A DNA stretch of 5,363 nt from an uncultured Bacilli bacterium (GTDB lineage: Bacteria; Bacillota_I; Bacilli_A; RFN20; CAG-449): contig CANQDY010000088.1 of assembly GCA_947593895.1 (NCBI GenBank), forward strand, positions 1-5,363, in the 5' to 3' direction. Position 1 is the first letter of the stretch. Each line of letters starts with the position of its first letter. The position numbers and the translations under genes are program-made. The notes below the pieces were generated by a model. It saw only the letters and a list, made by a program, of their open reading frames with translations. It made no database searches and had not been told where the DNA came from. Positions 4,679 through 5,363 of the stretch are shown piece after piece.

Positions 4679-5363
4679 ATGAAAAAAATAAAAAATTTAT
4701 TAATTTTAAGTTTATTTGTAGGAATGTCCACATCACTTACTTGTTGTGGTGGTAAAAAAAGTGGTGGATATGATAATGAAATTGATTCATTAAATTTATC
4801 TATTCAAGAAGTTGATGGTGTATTTAATCCATTTTTCTCAACCAGTGGCACCGATAGTAGTGTTGTAGGAATGACACAAATTTCTATGTTAGGAAATGAT
4901 AAAGAGGGAAATGTTACATGTGGTGAAAATGAACCTGTTGTTGTTTTAGATTACGATACTGTTACAGTAGGAGAAAAAGATGTTGACCAAACAACAACCT
5001 ATAGTTTTGTTTTAAAGAACAATGTTAAATTTTCAAATGGTTCACCATTAACCATTAAGGATGTTTTATTTAATTTATATGTCTATCTGGATCCAGTATA
5101 TACTGGTTCATCAACAATCTATTCAACTGATATTGTTGGATTAAAAGAATATCGTACTCAATCGGCAAGTGAAAAAGAGCAACAAGCATTTGAAAGTAGA
5201 TTTAATAGTGATGCTCAGCAAAGAATAGACTCATTGGTAGAAGCCTCTGAGGAAGTTATTGATGAACTTAATGGTGCAGATTGCTCAGTTGAATATTTTG
5301 CAACCTTATTACAAGATAAGGCAACAGGTGCAAGGGCACATGTCGTTGATGATTTTAAGAGGG
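4679..5363 (+). CDS. ABC transporter substrate-binding lipoprotein, family 5 (oligopeptide-type), partial at window edge
   Basis: The first 228 codons are present and the gene runs off the right end with no stop. The N-terminus (MKKIKNLLILSLFVGMSTSL, then TCCGGKK) is a lipoprotein signal peptide; LTCC places Leu at -3 of Cys23, with Cys22 as an alternative lipidation site. The Gly/Lys/Ser-rich tether precedes a domain with VFNPFFSTSGTDSSVVGM (about 48-65) and YSFVLKNNVKFSNGSPLTIKD (108-128), followed by VLFNLYVYLDP. These are the hallmark blocks of SBP_bac_5 proteins such as OppA/DppA, which deliver peptides, and sometimes nickel or sugars, to an ABC importer. After about residue 155 comes a charged helical stretch (SEKEQQAFESRFNSDAQQR...) longer than I expect in OppA, possibly a lineage-specific insert. 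GAAAGGA at 4662-4668 is the ribosome binding site. The 20-base gap to the upstream lipoprotein gene indicates one transcript. Confidence 0.88.
   Translation, partial: MKKIKNLLILSLFVGMSTSLTCCGGKKSGGYDNEIDSLNLSIQEVDGVFNPFFSTSGTDSSVVGMTQISMLGNDKEGNVTCGENEPVVVLDYDTVTVGEKDVDQTTTYSFVLKNNVKFSNGSPLTIKDVLFNLYVYLDPVYTGSSTIYSTDIVGLKEYRTQSASEKEQQAFESRFNSDAQQRIDSLVEASEEVIDELNGADCSVEYFATLLQDKATGARAHVVDDFKR

Overview
The window looks like chromosome from a low-GC member of the Bacillota/Mollicutes side of the tree, for example Erysipelotrichia, RF39, Acholeplasma or Izemoplasma-type lineages. The evidence is the strong A/T bias, AGGAGG-type ribosome binding sites, lipoprotein signal peptides and Firmicutes-type FeoA/FeoB proteins. 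TGA is used as a real stop (end of the second feoA, in an ATGA overlap with feoB) and the tryptophans I checked are TGG. The standard bacterial code therefore applies and a code-4 Mycoplasma is unlikely. I cannot name the species.

Left part (80-3002, minus strand) is a compact ferrous-iron uptake operon, read right to left: feoA-like 1, feoA-like 2, feoB, and a small Cys-rich FeoB-associated membrane protein. The genes overlap, abut or are separated by only 17 bases. A near-consensus promoter (TTGACA, 16 bases, TATAAT) lies upstream. Two dyads of identical architecture (TAGTTAG/AGTTAG half-sites, N6 spacer) flank it, one over the expected transcription start and one just upstream of the -35. 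A third, imperfect copy touches the Shine-Dalgarno of the first gene. This looks like metal-dependent repression by a DtxR/MntR/IdeR-type regulator, which is not encoded in the window. The extreme left end (3-62, plus strand) may hold the last codons of a convergent gene.

The centre (3137-3413) is a gene-free, extremely A/T-rich divergent spacer; 3181-3400 has only 21 G or C bases.

Right part (3462 to the window end, plus strand) is the start of a second operon. It encodes a 398-aa lipoprotein with an InlB-type repeat and a right-handed beta-helix-like C-terminal half, and, 20 bases later, an oligopeptide/family-5 ABC-transporter substrate-binding lipoprotein cut by the window edge. Its promoter carries a perfect 19-bp palindrome exactly over the -10, with a one-base centre like Fur-family boxes. 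The operon is probably a surface solute-capture and import locus, with permease and ATPase genes expected downstream of the window.

Nothing here is clearly a new system. The most interesting points are the repeated N6-spaced operators at feo, the unrelated palindromic operator on the divergent promoter, and the pairing of a beta-helix lipoprotein with an Opp-like binding protein.
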